DNA of 64,000 nt from JAKANT01 sp035502095 (GTDB lineage: Bacteria; Pseudomonadota; Gammaproteobacteria; Burkholderiales; Burkholderiaceae_F): the NCBI GenBank assembly GCA_035502095.1, contig DATJUX010000036.1, positions 62,001 to 126,000 of the forward strand, read 5' to 3'. Below are positions 24,548 through 33,755 of this stretch, in pieces. A program made the position numbers and the translations under genes. A model generated the notes under the pieces. That model was not told where the DNA came from. It did no database searches and saw nothing but the letters and a program-made list of their open reading frames with translations. Position 1 is the stretch's first letter; each line of letters opens with the position of its first letter.

Positions 24548-26284
24548 TCAGCGCACAGGCAGTCCAATCTCGGCAAGCGCCCCGCGCAGGCGCCGTCGCT
24601 CGCCCGGGTCCGTGAGCGGGTAGGTCGCGAGCCAGACGTCGGCGCGGAAACCGGGTGCAAGGGCAAGGATCTCGTTTGCCTGCCAGTGCGCTTCATCCCG
24701 GTCGCCTGTCTGCCAGAGCGAGGCGGCAAGGTAGACGCGCGCCTCCAGGCTTTGCGCGTTGCGCTCGAGTGCCTGGCCAAGGTTGAGCCGGGCCTGCTCC
24801 CCGTCGCCGAGGAAGTAGTAGGCGCGGCCGAGCAGCAGGAAGTACAGCGATCCTGCCGCGGGATTGAGCCGTTGCGCGATTCTGAGCAGGGCTACGCTTT
24901 CGGACGGGCGGCCAAGATAGGTGTAGATGCCGGCCTTCAGCGCATAGGCATCGGCGTACGAGGGGTTGAGCAGCAGCGAGTCGTCCAGATCGCGCAGCGC
25001 CTCGTCGTGTTGCCGCCGCTGGGTGTGAACAAAGGCCAGCACCCAGTGCGCCTCCGGCAGGTCCGGATTCATCTTGACTGCGGTCTGGGCGAGTTCGAAG
25101 GCGCGCGCAAGCGCGCCTTCGGCGTCACCAACCCAACCCTGTTGCGCTTCGAGCGCGTACGTCATCGCCAGCCCGGCGTACGCGCGCGAAAACGCCGGGT
25201 CGAGCCGGATGGCGTCCCGGTAGAGAAACCGCGCGCGCTCGTTCTGCTCGGGCCGGCGCACCAGCAGCGCCGCCTGGGCACGCACGAACTGCTCCCAGGC
25301 CTCGAGGTTGCGCGTGCTGCGGTTCGCGATGCGGCGCGTCTCTGCTTCGCTGACATGTACGGGAAGCACCTTCAGGATGTCGTTCACCAGTTCATCCTGC
25401 ACGCTGAACAGATCCGTCACGTGGCGGTCGAAACGCTCCGACCAGACCAGGCGCCCCGTGGCCGATTCGGCAAGCAGCACGTCGAGGCGAAGCCTGTTGC
25501 CTTCTCGCTGCACGGTACCTGTCAGCACGTAGCGCGGCTGCCGGGTCACGCCGCCGCCGGCCACCTCACGGCTGGCGTCGATCACCCGGATGTTCGTGAC
25601 ATTCGAGAGGTCGGTCATGAGGTCGGCGCTGATCGCGCGCGCCATCGGCGTCGCGCCTGGTTGCGGATCGATTTCCTCGAACGGATGCACCGCAATCGTC
25701 GGCGGGCTGGCGGCCGAGTCGAGGTCGTTCTGCATCGCGGCCGGTGCCGGGGCGCGCGCCGTCGAGACGTAGCCGGCCAGGACGGCAATGCAGACCGCGA
25801 CGACTGAGCCGGCGAGCAGCCACCGTGACACGCGTCGCGGCGCAGGTGTCTGCACCGACTGCGATGGCGCCGGCGGATCTATCGGCTGGGGCGAAGCCGA
25901 CAGGCCTTCGCCGATCGCCTCATCGGCCCGTCGCACCGGCGCGATCAAGCGGTAGCCCTTCTTCGCGATCGCCTGGACGTAGGCCGGCTCGCGCGCGGTG
26001 TCGCCGAGTGCCTTGCGCAACTTGATGACGACCTGGGTCAGCGCGTTGTCGCCGACAACGACTCCGGGCCAAACCGCGAGCATCAGCGCGTCGCGGCTAA
26101 CCACCTCGCCCGAGCGGGTTGCAAGTACGACGAGCAGCGCCATCGCCTTGGGTTCCAGCACGACGACCCGGTCGCCGCGCGCGATCCGATTCAGATCGGG
26201 CGCGACGTGCCACTCCCCGACCTGCAACGGCGTGCGCGCCGGCGCTTCCGGAGCCTCGGGGGCCGCCTCGGAAGCCCGTGTCAT
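24548..26284 (-). CDS. CadC/ToxR-like winged-helix regulator with TPR repeats
   Basis: This 578-residue protein has an N-terminal OmpR-type winged helix (about 20-118; EPKAMALLVVLATRSGEVVS, IAKKGYRLIAPV), a single transmembrane helix (about 154-174; WLLAGSVVAVCIAVLAGY) and a C-terminal half with repeated TPR-like helices (about 320-578). A central segment resembles the adenylate-cyclase-associated TolB-like domain (VHPFEEI and VRYVLTGTV-like strands). It would bind DNA while anchored in the inner membrane and sense a periplasmic signal. It is divergent from the cupin gene, its most likely target. Confidence 0.85.
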   Translation of the reverse strand: MTRASEAAPEAPEAPARTPLQVGEWHVAPDLNRIARGDRVVVLEPKAMALLVVLATRSGEVVSRDALMLAVWPGVVVGDNALTQVVIKLRKALGDTAREPAYVQAIAKKGYRLIAPVRRADEAIGEGLSASPQPIDPPAPSQSVQTPAPRRVSRWLLAGSVVAVCIAVLAGYVSTARAPAPAAMQNDLDSAASPPTIAVHPFEEIDPQPGATPMARAISADLMTDLSNVTNIRVIDASREVAGGGVTRQPRYVLTGTVQREGNRLRLDVLLAESATGRLVWSERFDRHVTDLFSVQDELVNDILKVLPVHVSEAETRRIANRSTRNLEAWEQFVRAQAALLVRRPEQNERARFLYRDAIRLDPAFSRAYAGLAMTYALEAQQGWVGDAEGALARAFELAQTAVKMNPDLPEAHWVLAFVHTQRRQHDEALRDLDDSLLLNPSYADAYALKAGIYTYLGRPSESVALLRIAQRLNPAAGSLYFLLLGRAYYFLGDGEQARLNLGQALERNAQSLEARVYLAASLWQTGDRDEAHWQANEILALAPGFRADVWLATYPLTDPGERRRLRGALAEIGLPVR

Positions 26285-26461
26285 CGCTTCCTCATCGAAA
26301 ACTAACCGTTTGAAAGGGACCCGCCGCAGCCGGGTTGGTAGCTTCGACTCCCAGTCTGCACCCAGGGTGCCGTCGGATGCGAATCAGGAACCTGAAACAG
26401 AGTTTCACCCCGGATCTCGTTTGCCACCTCGACGTGGACCCCGGGACCTGAAGGACGAGCA

Positions 26462-27157
26462 ATGAAGCCTGCATCGAGGCAATCCGAAGCCCCAGAAACC
26501 ATGAGCCTGCATATCCTCGGCAGGAAAGTCGCCGTCGGCATTGCTTTGCTGTGCACGGTCGCCTGGCTGGCACCATCGTCCGCGGCCGCGACCATGCCCT
26601 ATACGGTCAAGCCGCTGGCGCAGAAGAAGATTGCCGAACTGCCCGCCGGCCCGCTCTACTGGCGCGTCGAAACCTTCCCGAGCATGGACGATGCGAAGGT
26701 CGCGGTGGGTCCGGACGGGTGGAATCCGGCCTCGGTCCGCTACGAGACGACGACATCGCTGATCGTGGAACTCGCCGGCAAGGTGTGGGTACTGACGCTG
26801 GGTCCGAAGGGCGCGTCCACGCCGGGTGGAACCAAGCTCGCCGAGATCGGGCCGGTGCCGTCGTTTGGCGCATCCGAGTACCTGCTCCGCGTGAACGCGG
26901 GCACCGGCCCTCCCGGTGCAGAGACGCCCGTTCATTCGCACCCGGGATCGGAAGCTTTCTACGTCATCAAGGGCGAGCTTGGACAGAGGACGCCGCACGG
27001 CGTGCTGCACGTCGAAGCCGGCCACGGCCTGAACGGACATGAAGGCGGCATGGCGATGCAGGTCTTCAATAGTGGTTCGACGGACCTGATCGCCCTCATC
27101 ATGTTCGTCGTGGACGCCAGGAAACCGTTTTCGGAACCTGCCAAGCTGCCGGACTGA
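26462..27157 (+). CDS. Exported cupin-domain protein
   Basis: This 231-residue protein has an N-terminal signal sequence (KVAVGIALLCTVAWLAPSSAAA at about 17-38) and a C-terminal cupin barrel with metal ligands in PVHSHPGSEAFYVIKGELG (near 160). The start has GAAGGA six bases upstream; an ATG 13 codons later is an alternative. No catalytic function can be named. Divergence from a membrane winged-helix regulator suggests it responds to that regulator. Confidence 0.8.
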   Translation: MKPASRQSEAPETMSLHILGRKVAVGIALLCTVAWLAPSSAAATMPYTVKPLAQKKIAELPAGPLYWRVETFPSMDDAKVAVGPDGWNPASVRYETTTSLIVELAGKVWVLTLGPKGASTPGGTKLAEIGPVPSFGASEYLLRVNAGTGPPGAETPVHSHPGSEAFYVIKGELGQRTPHGVLHVEAGHGLNGHEGGMAMQVFNSGSTDLIALIMFVVDARKPFSEPAKLPD

Positions 27158-27270
27158 CCGCCGCGCAGGATTGATCGATCAGCCTCAAGAGCGCGTCGAG
27201 GCGGCCCCAGTCCTGCTCGACCATGTCGCGTTGCATCGTCGGGAAACCGGTCGAGCGCGCGGCCCGCAGC

Positions 27271-27397
27271 TCACTGCATCGCCTCGACGTGGGCGCGCGT
27301 GATCGCCCCATCGGATCGGCCCTTGAGGCAGTCGTACAACTGGTCGAGGCGCGACACGGCGGCAGCGTCGGTCCAAGGGACGACGGCGGTGCGTTTC
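27271..27397 (-). pseudogene. Possible gene remnant downstream of pyk
   Basis: Immediately past the pyk stop, in a different frame, about 40 codons read like coding sequence (VSRLDQLYDCLKGRSDGAI then THVEAMQ-like end and a stop). No start codon or ribosome site supports an independent gene, and a further patch in another frame follows to 27175. It may be the decayed end of an unidentified gene. The evidence is weak. Confidence 0.2.
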
Positions 27398-28816
27398 TCA
27401 CTCAATCTGAGCAATGCGAAGGACGTTGGTGGTGCCGGGCGTCCCGAACGGCATCCCCGCCGAGATCACGATCGTCTGGCCCGCGGCGCCGAGCCCTTCC
27501 TGCAGCACGGTGCGCCGGGCGACGTCGGTCATGTCCGCGATATCCGCCACGTCGTGCGACAGCACCGCGTGCACGCCCCACACGAGCGCGAGTCGTCGCG
27601 CCGTGGCGCGGCTCGGCGTGATGCCGACAATGGGCGCGCGCGGCCGCTCGCGGGCCATGCGCAGCGCCGAATAACCCGAACTCGTGTAAGCGACGGCCGC
27701 CGCCGCTGCAAGCAAGGCGGTGACGTGACGCATCGCGAACCCGATTGCGTCGGCCGCCGACGAGGGCGGTTCCGAGCGCGAGGCGTCGATCAGGTCACGG
27801 TAGCTCGGGTCCTTTTCGGTCTGCTCGATGATGCGGCTCATGATCTGCACCGCCTGGACCGGATAACCGCCGCTCGCCGATTCGGCAGAAAGCATGACCG
27901 CATCGGCGCCCTCGTAGATGGCGGTGGCGACATCGGACGCTTCCGCACGCGTTGGCACCGGCGCGTTCACCATCGACTCCAGCATCTGCGTGGCGACGAT
28001 GACGGGCTTGCCCGCGCGCCGGCACGCCGCGACGATGCGCTTCTGGAGCGACGGCACCAGTTCGGCCGGCATCTCCACGCCGAGGTCACCACGCGCGACC
28101 ATGACCGCGTCGGTCACTGCGACGATGGCATCGAGCGACGCGATCGCAGCGGGCTTTTCCATCTTCGCAACGATGCCCGCGCGCCCCGCCACGAGCGCGC
28201 GCAGTTCCCCGATATCGGCCGGCCGCTGCACGAACGACAGGGCCACCCAGTCGACGCCGAGCCCAAGGCCGAAGTCGAGGTCGCCGCGGTCCTTCTCGGT
28301 CAGCGCGGAGAGTGGAAGGACGACGTTCGGCACGTTCACCCCCTTGCGGTCGGACAGCGCGCCACCGGCGACGACGCGCGTCTCGGCGAAGTCGGCACCA
28401 CAGTGCTCGACGCGCAGGCGCACGCGCCCGTCGTCCAGAAGCAACTCGGCTCCAGGTGCGAGGGCTGCGAAGATCTCCGGATGCGGAAGTGCGACCCGCG
28501 CGGCATCCCCGGGAGACCGCGCGTCGAGATCGAGCCGGAATGGTTCGCCTTTGTCGAGTCGAATGGGACCGCCGGCAAACGTGCCAATGCGCAGCTTCGG
28601 TCCTTGCAAGTCGAGCAGCACGCCGATCGGGCGCCCGCTGGCAAGCTCGACCTCGCGGATGATTTCCAGCCGCCGCCGATGGTCTTCATGACTGCCGTGG
28701 CTGAAATTGAGCCGGAAGACATCGGCGCCGCCGTCGAACAGGGCCTGGATGGTCTGGCGGTCGTCGCTCGAGGGCCCGAGAGTGGCGACAATCTTCGCGC
28801 GTTTTCGCGGTCGCAT
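27398..28816 (-). CDS. pyk: Pyruvate kinase
   Basis: This 472-residue enzyme converts phosphoenolpyruvate and ADP to pyruvate and ATP. Conserved elements include KIVATLGPSSDD at the N-terminus, FRLNFSHGSHEDH, the active-site IVAKMEKPAAI and MVARGDLGVEMP, and PVIVATQMLESM. The chosen ATG has GAGG seven bases upstream; an ATG 17 codons earlier lacks one. It is not in an operon with recognised glycolytic genes. Confidence 0.96.
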   Translation of the reverse strand: MRPRKRAKIVATLGPSSDDRQTIQALFDGGADVFRLNFSHGSHEDHRRRLEIIREVELASGRPIGVLLDLQGPKLRIGTFAGGPIRLDKGEPFRLDLDARSPGDAARVALPHPEIFAALAPGAELLLDDGRVRLRVEHCGADFAETRVVAGGALSDRKGVNVPNVVLPLSALTEKDRGDLDFGLGLGVDWVALSFVQRPADIGELRALVAGRAGIVAKMEKPAAIASLDAIVAVTDAVMVARGDLGVEMPAELVPSLQKRIVAACRRAGKPVIVATQMLESMVNAPVPTRAEASDVATAIYEGADAVMLSAESASGGYPVQAVQIMSRIIEQTEKDPSYRDLIDASRSEPPSSAADAIGFAMRHVTALLAAAAAVAYTSSGYSALRMARERPRAPIVGITPSRATARRLALVWGVHAVLSHDVADIADMTDVARRTVLQEGLGAAGQTIVISAGMPFGTPGTTNVLRIAQIE

Positions 28817-29335
28817 GCGATTGCCTCTTCGCTTCAGGTTGCCGCCGGTCGCGACCTCCTCGTTCATGGCCGCACGAGGTCGATGGGCGGCGGTTTCGTG
28901 GTTTGATCGCGCTCCATGCTTTCGGCGCCCGGGCGCCGGCTTCGCCAGCCGTCGTTGGCATTTTCGCAGCACTGCTCGCGTGTGGGTATGCGCACCGGGA
29001 TCGACCTTCCGGCGTTCGCCCGCTCGTTCGCGCAGGTATCTCGTCGGTTCTGCGGCTGGCCCGTGGCCCGTCTCGAACGGCTCCACCCTCCCAGGTCTCG
29101 GATGCATCCACTTTGCCGACCATTCGCACCGCGGCGCTCGCGTGACGTGTCCCGGCCTCTCACCGGCGGTGCTGTCCGCAGGCGGCGCGGCGCCGTTCGA
29201 GGCGCTTCGCCCGGTGCCCGTTGCCTTCCTGGCTCGGGTCGCCGATGCGCGTGACCAACCGGCACCTTCGAGCGCGCCGGGCAATGAGCTCGAGAACAAA
29301 GGAACTCCTGCCCCAAGCCCCGACTCGAAGTGCCC
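28817..29335. other. Stretch without a recognised gene
   Basis: About 519 bases lie between the divergent pyk and PAS-kinase genes. Open frames on both strands are long only because the DNA is GC-rich; none has a ribosome site or a recognisable protein pattern. Promoters for both neighbours must lie here, but no clear element was identified. Confidence 0.5.
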
Positions 29336-30379
29336 ATGATTGATTCGCGCGCGGGCCGCCTTGCCCCCGATCGATTGTTGGCCGCGATCGTCGAGACATC
29401 GGATGACGCGATCATCGGCAAGTCTCTCGACGGGATCATTCAGACCTGGAACGCGGCGGCGGAACGCATGTTCGGCCACACGGCGGAGCAGGCCATCGGC
29501 CAGAACATTTCACTCATCATCCCCAGGGAGCTGATGGCGGAAGAAGACCGCATCGTGGAGCTTCTTCGCGTCGGTCAACGTCTCGATCACTTCGAGACCC
29601 AGCGCGCGCATCGCAGCGGCCGTCTCATCCCGGTGTCGCTGACCATCTCGCCGATCAAGGACGACCAGGGGCGCGTCATCGGCGCGTCGAAGATCGCGCG
29701 CGACATCACCGAGCGGCGGGCCATCGCGATGAAGATGCAGGACATGCGCGAGGCCGAGCGCGCGCGCATCGCACGCGAGCTGCACGACGAACTCGGCCAG
29801 GCGCTCACTGCGCTGAAAATGGATGTCGATCTGCTCGAAGCCACGCTGCCTGCAGAGCGGAGCGATCTGCTCGAGCGTGCGCAGACGATGCGCGAGCTGC
29901 TCGACTTCACGGTGACGACGACGCGCCGCATATCGGCGGACCTGCGGCCGCTGGTGCTCGACGATCTCGGCCTGGGCGCCGCCGCGGAGTGGCTGATGCA
30001 AAACGTCGTGCAGCGCACCGGACTCGAAGGAACCCTGCACTTCGATTCGTCCTTGGCTTCGCTCAGGGAACCGTACGCGTCGGCGTTGTTCCGCATCATG
30101 CAGGAGTCGATCACGAACGTCACGCGCCACGCGCGCGCCGGGCACGTTCGGGTCGAACTGCAGCGTCGCGACAACGAAGCGGTCCTCACGGTGACGGACG
30201 ATGGCGTCGGCATTGCACCCGAATCGCGCGCGAAGCAGGGATCCTTCGGACTGCGCGGCATCAGCGAGCGCGCGCTGATGCTTGGCGGCTCGGTCGAGAT
30301 CACCGGCGAACCCGGCGCCGGCACGATCGTCGTCGCCCGAATCCCGGTCGGCGCGGCTGCGGGCCTGCAGAGACCATGA
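29336..30379 (+). CDS. PAS-domain sensor histidine kinase (orphan)
   Basis: This 347-residue kinase has an N-terminal PAS domain (about 14-125; IVETSDDAIIGKSLDGIIQ, then ITERRA), a HisKA_3 segment with ARIARELHDELGQAL (His 150) and an HATPase domain (VTDDGVGIAPES). No membrane helix is seen, so it is cytoplasmic. No response regulator is adjacent, which makes it an orphan. The start lacks a clear ribosome site; a GTG two codons upstream is possible. Confidence 0.92.
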   Translation: MIDSRAGRLAPDRLLAAIVETSDDAIIGKSLDGIIQTWNAAAERMFGHTAEQAIGQNISLIIPRELMAEEDRIVELLRVGQRLDHFETQRAHRSGRLIPVSLTISPIKDDQGRVIGASKIARDITERRAIAMKMQDMREAERARIARELHDELGQALTALKMDVDLLEATLPAERSDLLERAQTMRELLDFTVTTTRRISADLRPLVLDDLGLGAAAEWLMQNVVQRTGLEGTLHFDSSLASLREPYASALFRIMQESITNVTRHARAGHVRVELQRRDNEAVLTVTDDGVGIAPESRAKQGSFGLRGISERALMLGGSVEITGEPGAGTIVVARIPVGAAAGLQRP

Positions 30380-30673
30380 GCACGACGCGGGTGACGGCCA
30401 CGAAGTGCTGAACGCGGCGCGTGCTGCGAGCAAACCAGCGGAGTCAGCGATCGACCCCTTCCGGTTGCTCGAAACGTCCGCTATCGCTGCCCTGCATTTC
30501 AAATCATGAGTGGACACTGATGCGCTGCCTTTGCCTCCCTCGCATGCGATCTGCTCGACCGACGCAGCTTCCAATCAGTGGCGACCCTGAGCGGCTCGAG
30601 AGCTGACGCGCGCCCACTGGAAGGAGAACGGCCCGGCTCGCTAACGCATGTTTCCGGCCCGTGTCCCCTGATC

Positions 30674-30826
30674 TCACGATTCTTTCGGCAATTCCTCGCC
30701 GGAGCCCCACACTCCGCCACCGACCCGAGCCAACTCCTCCATTGTCAATTCCGACACGAAGTCGCCCTCGTCTTGCTTGCTGCGTTGATCGGAAGCGACA
30801 ACGAGACCAAAGAGATTCGGTTCCAT
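30674..30826 (-). CDS. Small peptide with double-glycine leader motif (candidate secreted peptide)
   Basis: This 50-residue peptide has a perfect ribosome site (AGGAGG five bases before the ATG). It contains VSELTMEELARVGGG (about 29-43), which fits the double-glycine leader consensus of bacteriocin and other exported peptide precursors (EL-x-x-EL-x-x-V-x-GG). Cleavage after GG would release a short acidic tail (GVWGSGEELPKES, or one residue shorter). No C39 peptidase-exporter or modification enzyme is adjacent; a TolC/HlyD/ABC exporter lies 8-12 kb away. Precursor status is inferred from motif and start signals alone. Confidence 0.6.
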   Translation of the reverse strand: MEPNLFGLVVASDQRSKQDEGDFVSELTMEELARVGGGVWGSGEELPKES

Positions 30827-31142
30827 AGTGTCCTCCTGCCGGGGTTCGCCCTTCGACCGGTGTGGTCGGGGTCGATGCCGAGCACGGTATCGAGACCGCC
30901 GCCACGTCACCGTTACGCCTGACCTTGCAGTGACATTCTGTTCAGCGATTGCGTTCGACCTGGGCCTGGACGTAGGGATCCGGCAGTTCGCTTGAACCGC
31001 CGGTCGCAGCAGTCCCCCGATCGACTCGGCGCCACGATGCCCTGCGGTGGCAGCCTATTCGCGTCGGATTTCTTAACGTTGCGGTACTTCGGTCATAGAG
31101 AGCACCTTGTAAGCCTTTGAAAAAATACAAAGCGCGGGCGAG
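30827..31142. other. Stretch without a recognised gene
   Basis: About 316 bases between the small peptide gene and the PEP-CTERM promoter. It is less GC-rich toward its right end (TTGAAAAAATACAAAG at about 31117-31132). A leftward frame ending at 30942 also contains a GG pair but has no start signals. Nothing else is seen. Confidence 0.45.
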
Positions 31143-31158
31143 TGGTCCGAAAGTTGCC
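31143..31158 (+). promoter_or_regulatory. Sigma-54-like promoter of the PEP-CTERM gene
   Basis: The sequence TGGTCCGAAAGTTGCC has the -24 GG and -12 GC dinucleotides with the exact spacing of sigma-54 promoters (TGGCACG-N4-TTGCW), with three mismatches outside the invariant bases. It would start transcription near 31169, about 18 bases before the ATG. PEP-CTERM genes are known to depend on sigma-54 with the PrsK/PrsR system in related bacteria, which supports the assignment. Confidence 0.6.
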
Positions 31159-31186
31159 TGCCCTAGCCGGCGAGGGAGGATCTCGC

Positions 31187-31771
31187 ATGATTTACTCATG
31201 TCCACGTCGACTTGCGCGTGTTTTCGCGTTGGCCGCTCTATGTGCCGGCAACGCTCATGCTGCGATAGTCCTGACGCTCGACAGCGTCACACCCTTTGGG
31301 GCGTATTTCGATTATCACTACTCGATCACGGCGTCGAGCACGGATCTAATCACGGCTGGCACGGATCAAGGCTACGTCACCCTGGACGGCATCCCGGGGC
31401 TAATCACCGTGGAGGCGCAGACTGGTTGGCAGGCAAGCGGCGGTGCGAGTTCGGCCGACCCGACGTTAGAGGATGTCACATTCACCTACAACGGCCCGGG
31501 CAATCTGGCCCCACCTAGCACGGCGCTATCGATCGGATTGATCCGCAGCTCCTACGGAAATGCCTCGTTAGGCACGTACGCTTGGGGCGACCTTGGACCG
31601 GACCCGATTTATCAGAATTCGTACATTCCGCAAAGCGGTCTCGGGCAGGTCAGCATACCTTCCGTCAGCGCTAACGGGGGCGGGGGTGGCACTGTGCCCG
31701 AACCGGGCACACTTGCCCTTCTCGGCGTCGGCCTCGCTGGTCTAGCAGCGATGCGTCGGCGCGAGCAGTAG
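31187..31771 (+). CDS. PEP-CTERM sorting-domain protein
   Basis: This 194-residue exported protein has an N-terminal signal sequence (ARVFALAALCAGNAHA, cleavage after AHA) and a C-terminal PEP-CTERM tag: VPEPGTLALLGVGLAGLAAM followed by RRREQ. The tag directs cleavage by an exosortase and delivery to the cell surface or matrix. The mature part is low in cysteine and rich in Ser, Thr and Gly. A GGAGG site lies seven bases before the ATG, a sigma-54-like promoter just upstream, and an intrinsic terminator just downstream, so it is a single-gene unit. Its base composition is noticeably less GC-rich than that of neighbours. Confidence 0.92.
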   Translation: MIYSCPRRLARVFALAALCAGNAHAAIVLTLDSVTPFGAYFDYHYSITASSTDLITAGTDQGYVTLDGIPGLITVEAQTGWQASGGASSADPTLEDVTFTYNGPGNLAPPSTALSIGLIRSSYGNASLGTYAWGDLGPDPIYQNSYIPQSGLGQVSIPSVSANGGGGGTVPEPGTLALLGVGLAGLAAMRRREQ

Positions 31772-31789
31772 TCGTCAGCCGCCCTACGA

Positions 31790-31820
31790 CAGACCCCGCT
31801 TCAGCGGGGTCTGTTGTTTG
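31790..31820 (+). terminator. Intrinsic terminator after the PEP-CTERM gene
   Basis: A perfect 10-bp stem (CAGACCCCGC paired with GCGGGGTCTG) with a 4-base loop TTCA is followed by TTGTTTG. It lies 18 bases past the stop codon. The T-rich tail is short but suitable. Confidence 0.85.
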
Positions 31821-32205
31821 TGCCTTCGCATTTGCGCGGCGAGCAATCCAACTGACCGGCTTGCCCGCAGAGCGAACGACTGGTCCGGAGCGATTTCATT
31901 GCGCCGGCGACGGGCTCCTCATCGCCGTTGGCAGACCTCCACGGATAGCCCATTCTCGATCCGTGCGCCGCCCTGTGCAATTGAAGAGACAACCGATGGC
32001 TCTTTCGACGTCTGCCGAGCGTCCAGATCGGACGCGCATTCCGAGGACGCTCGTCATAGGCCCAACTCGACGGGCGTTGCGTTCCTTTCACTCTTGCGTT
32101 CGATCCAGAACGACACGCACGCTCAAGCGCACGTTGGCTCCGAGGGGCAAACCGGCGCCCGCATGCCGTACAGTCTCACCGGTGTTGGAGGCGAGGAGCG
32201 CGGCC
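31821..32205. other. Stretch without a recognised gene
   Basis: About 385 bases upstream of zwf. An open frame continuous with zwf extends through much of it, but it has no homology that I recognise and no better start signal than the GTG chosen for zwf. It probably holds the zwf promoter. Confidence 0.45.
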
Positions 32206-33672
32206 GTGGCAAGGAGGATTCCTGCGGGTGTCGGCCCGCGCTTTCCCCAGGTCGTCGTGCTGTTCGGGGCCACCGGCGATCTGGCACGGCGCAAACTGCT
32301 GCCGGGGCTGTTCCACCTCTCGAACGCCGGCTTCATCCCCCAGTGCCGGATCATCGGCGTCTCGCTCGAGGAGTTCGCTGCGGACGACCTGCGCGGCATC
32401 GCGCGCGCCGCGCTCGACGAGTTCGGCTCGCGCAAGCCGACGCCCGAAGCCCGGGACGCTTTCGCCGCGAACCTTGACTACGTGCCGCTTTCAGCCGGCA
32501 CCGAGGCGCTGAAGGCGGCGGTGGCTCGCGCGGAAGCCGGCATCGGTGCGGAATGCCGCCGCCTGCACTACCTGAGCGTGCCGCCCGGCGCCGCCCTCGC
32601 GGCGGTCCGGCTGCTCGGCGCGGCGGGGCTGGCGGAGCGCGCGCGCATCGTGATGGAGAAGCCCTTCGGCACGGATCTGCAAAGTGCCGTGGAGCTCAAC
32701 TCAAGGGTCCATGAGGTGTTTTCCGAGGAGCAGATCTTCCGGATCGACCACTTCCTGGGCAAGGAACCGGCGCTGAACATCCTCGCGTTTCGTTTCGCGA
32801 ACGGGCTGTTCGAGCCGATCTGGAACCGCAACTTCATCGAGCACGTGCAGATAGACGTGCCCGAGACGCTCGGTCTCGGCAAGCGCGCCGGCTTCTACGA
32901 GTCCACCGGCGCGTACCGCGACATGGTGGTGACGCACCTGTTCCAGATCCTCGCCTTCATGGCCATGGAGCCGCCCACCGCGCTGGAACCGGCATCGATC
33001 AGCGAAGAGAAGAACAAGGTCTTCCGCAGCATGCTGCCGATCCAGCCCGGCGACGTGGTGCGCGGCCAATACAACGGCTACCGGCAGGAAGAAGGGGTGA
33101 GTCCCGAATCGGAGACCGAGACCTTCATCGCGCTGCGTTGCTCGATCGACAACTGGCGCTGGGCCGGCGTGCCCTTCTACCTGCGCACCGGCAAACGTCT
33201 GGCCGAGGGGCAGCGGATCATTTCGATCGCCTTTCGCGAGCCACCCAAGAGCATGTTCCCGGCCGGGTCCGGCGTCGGGACACAGGGGCCCGACCACCTC
33301 ACCTTCGACCTCGCCGATGCCTCGAAGATGTCGTTGTCGTTCTACGGCAAACGCCCGGGGCCCGGCATGCGGCTGGACAAGCTGAGCCTGCAGTTCGCGA
33401 TGCACGACACCGGGCTGGTGGGTGACGTGCTCGAGGCCTACGAACGGTTGATCCTCGACGCGATGCGCGGCGACCACACGCTGTTCACCACCGCCGAAGG
33501 CATCGAGCGTCTCTGGCAGGTTTCGATGCCGGTCCTCGAGGCGCCGCCGGCGGTGCGGCACTACGCGCCCGGCTCCTGGGGTCCGAACGCAATCCACCAG
33601 CTCGTTGCGCCGCGCGCCTGGCGGCTGCCGTTCGAGCGGACGTGGCGCGATCCAAACAAACTCGGGAGCTGA
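32206..33672 (+). CDS. zwf: Glucose-6-phosphate 1-dehydrogenase
   Basis: This 488-residue enzyme oxidises glucose 6-phosphate with NAD(P)+ as the first step of the oxidative pentose phosphate or Entner-Doudoroff route. Motifs include the coenzyme-binding VLFGATGDLARRKL (near 18), VMEKPFGTDL and the substrate-binding IFRIDHFLGKE (near 180). The start is a GTG with GAGGAG seven bases upstream. No pgl or edd gene follows. Confidence 0.95.
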   Translation: MARRIPAGVGPRFPQVVVLFGATGDLARRKLLPGLFHLSNAGFIPQCRIIGVSLEEFAADDLRGIARAALDEFGSRKPTPEARDAFAANLDYVPLSAGTEALKAAVARAEAGIGAECRRLHYLSVPPGAALAAVRLLGAAGLAERARIVMEKPFGTDLQSAVELNSRVHEVFSEEQIFRIDHFLGKEPALNILAFRFANGLFEPIWNRNFIEHVQIDVPETLGLGKRAGFYESTGAYRDMVVTHLFQILAFMAMEPPTALEPASISEEKNKVFRSMLPIQPGDVVRGQYNGYRQEEGVSPESETETFIALRCSIDNWRWAGVPFYLRTGKRLAEGQRIISIAFREPPKSMFPAGSGVGTQGPDHLTFDLADASKMSLSFYGKRPGPGMRLDKLSLQFAMHDTGLVGDVLEAYERLILDAMRGDHTLFTTAEGIERLWQVSMPVLEAPPAVRHYAPGSWGPNAIHQLVAPRAWRLPFERTWRDPNKLGS

Positions 33673-33755
33673 TGCAGATCCGTCGCGGGCGGCGAGGCGG
33701 CCGGGTCGTACGCTCGCCGAGGAGTTCGCCAATTCAATGCGACCGGAGGCAGGCG

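Noticed and set aside
24215..25807. Long rightward frame opposite the winged-helix/TPR gene
   Set aside because: It is the antisense shadow of a well-supported gene; the sense strand has clear domains and the antisense translation does not.
28916..29254. Rightward frame of about 110 codons between pyk and the PAS kinase
   Set aside because: Arg/Pro/Ser-rich low-complexity translation without ribosome site, typical of non-coding GC-rich DNA.
30942..31100. A second possible double-glycine peptide (ending ATGGSSELPDPYVQAQ...) near the first
   Set aside because: It has no ribosome site or plausible start codon and the upstream sequence lacks the EL-x-x-EL leader pattern, so the GG pair is probably chance.
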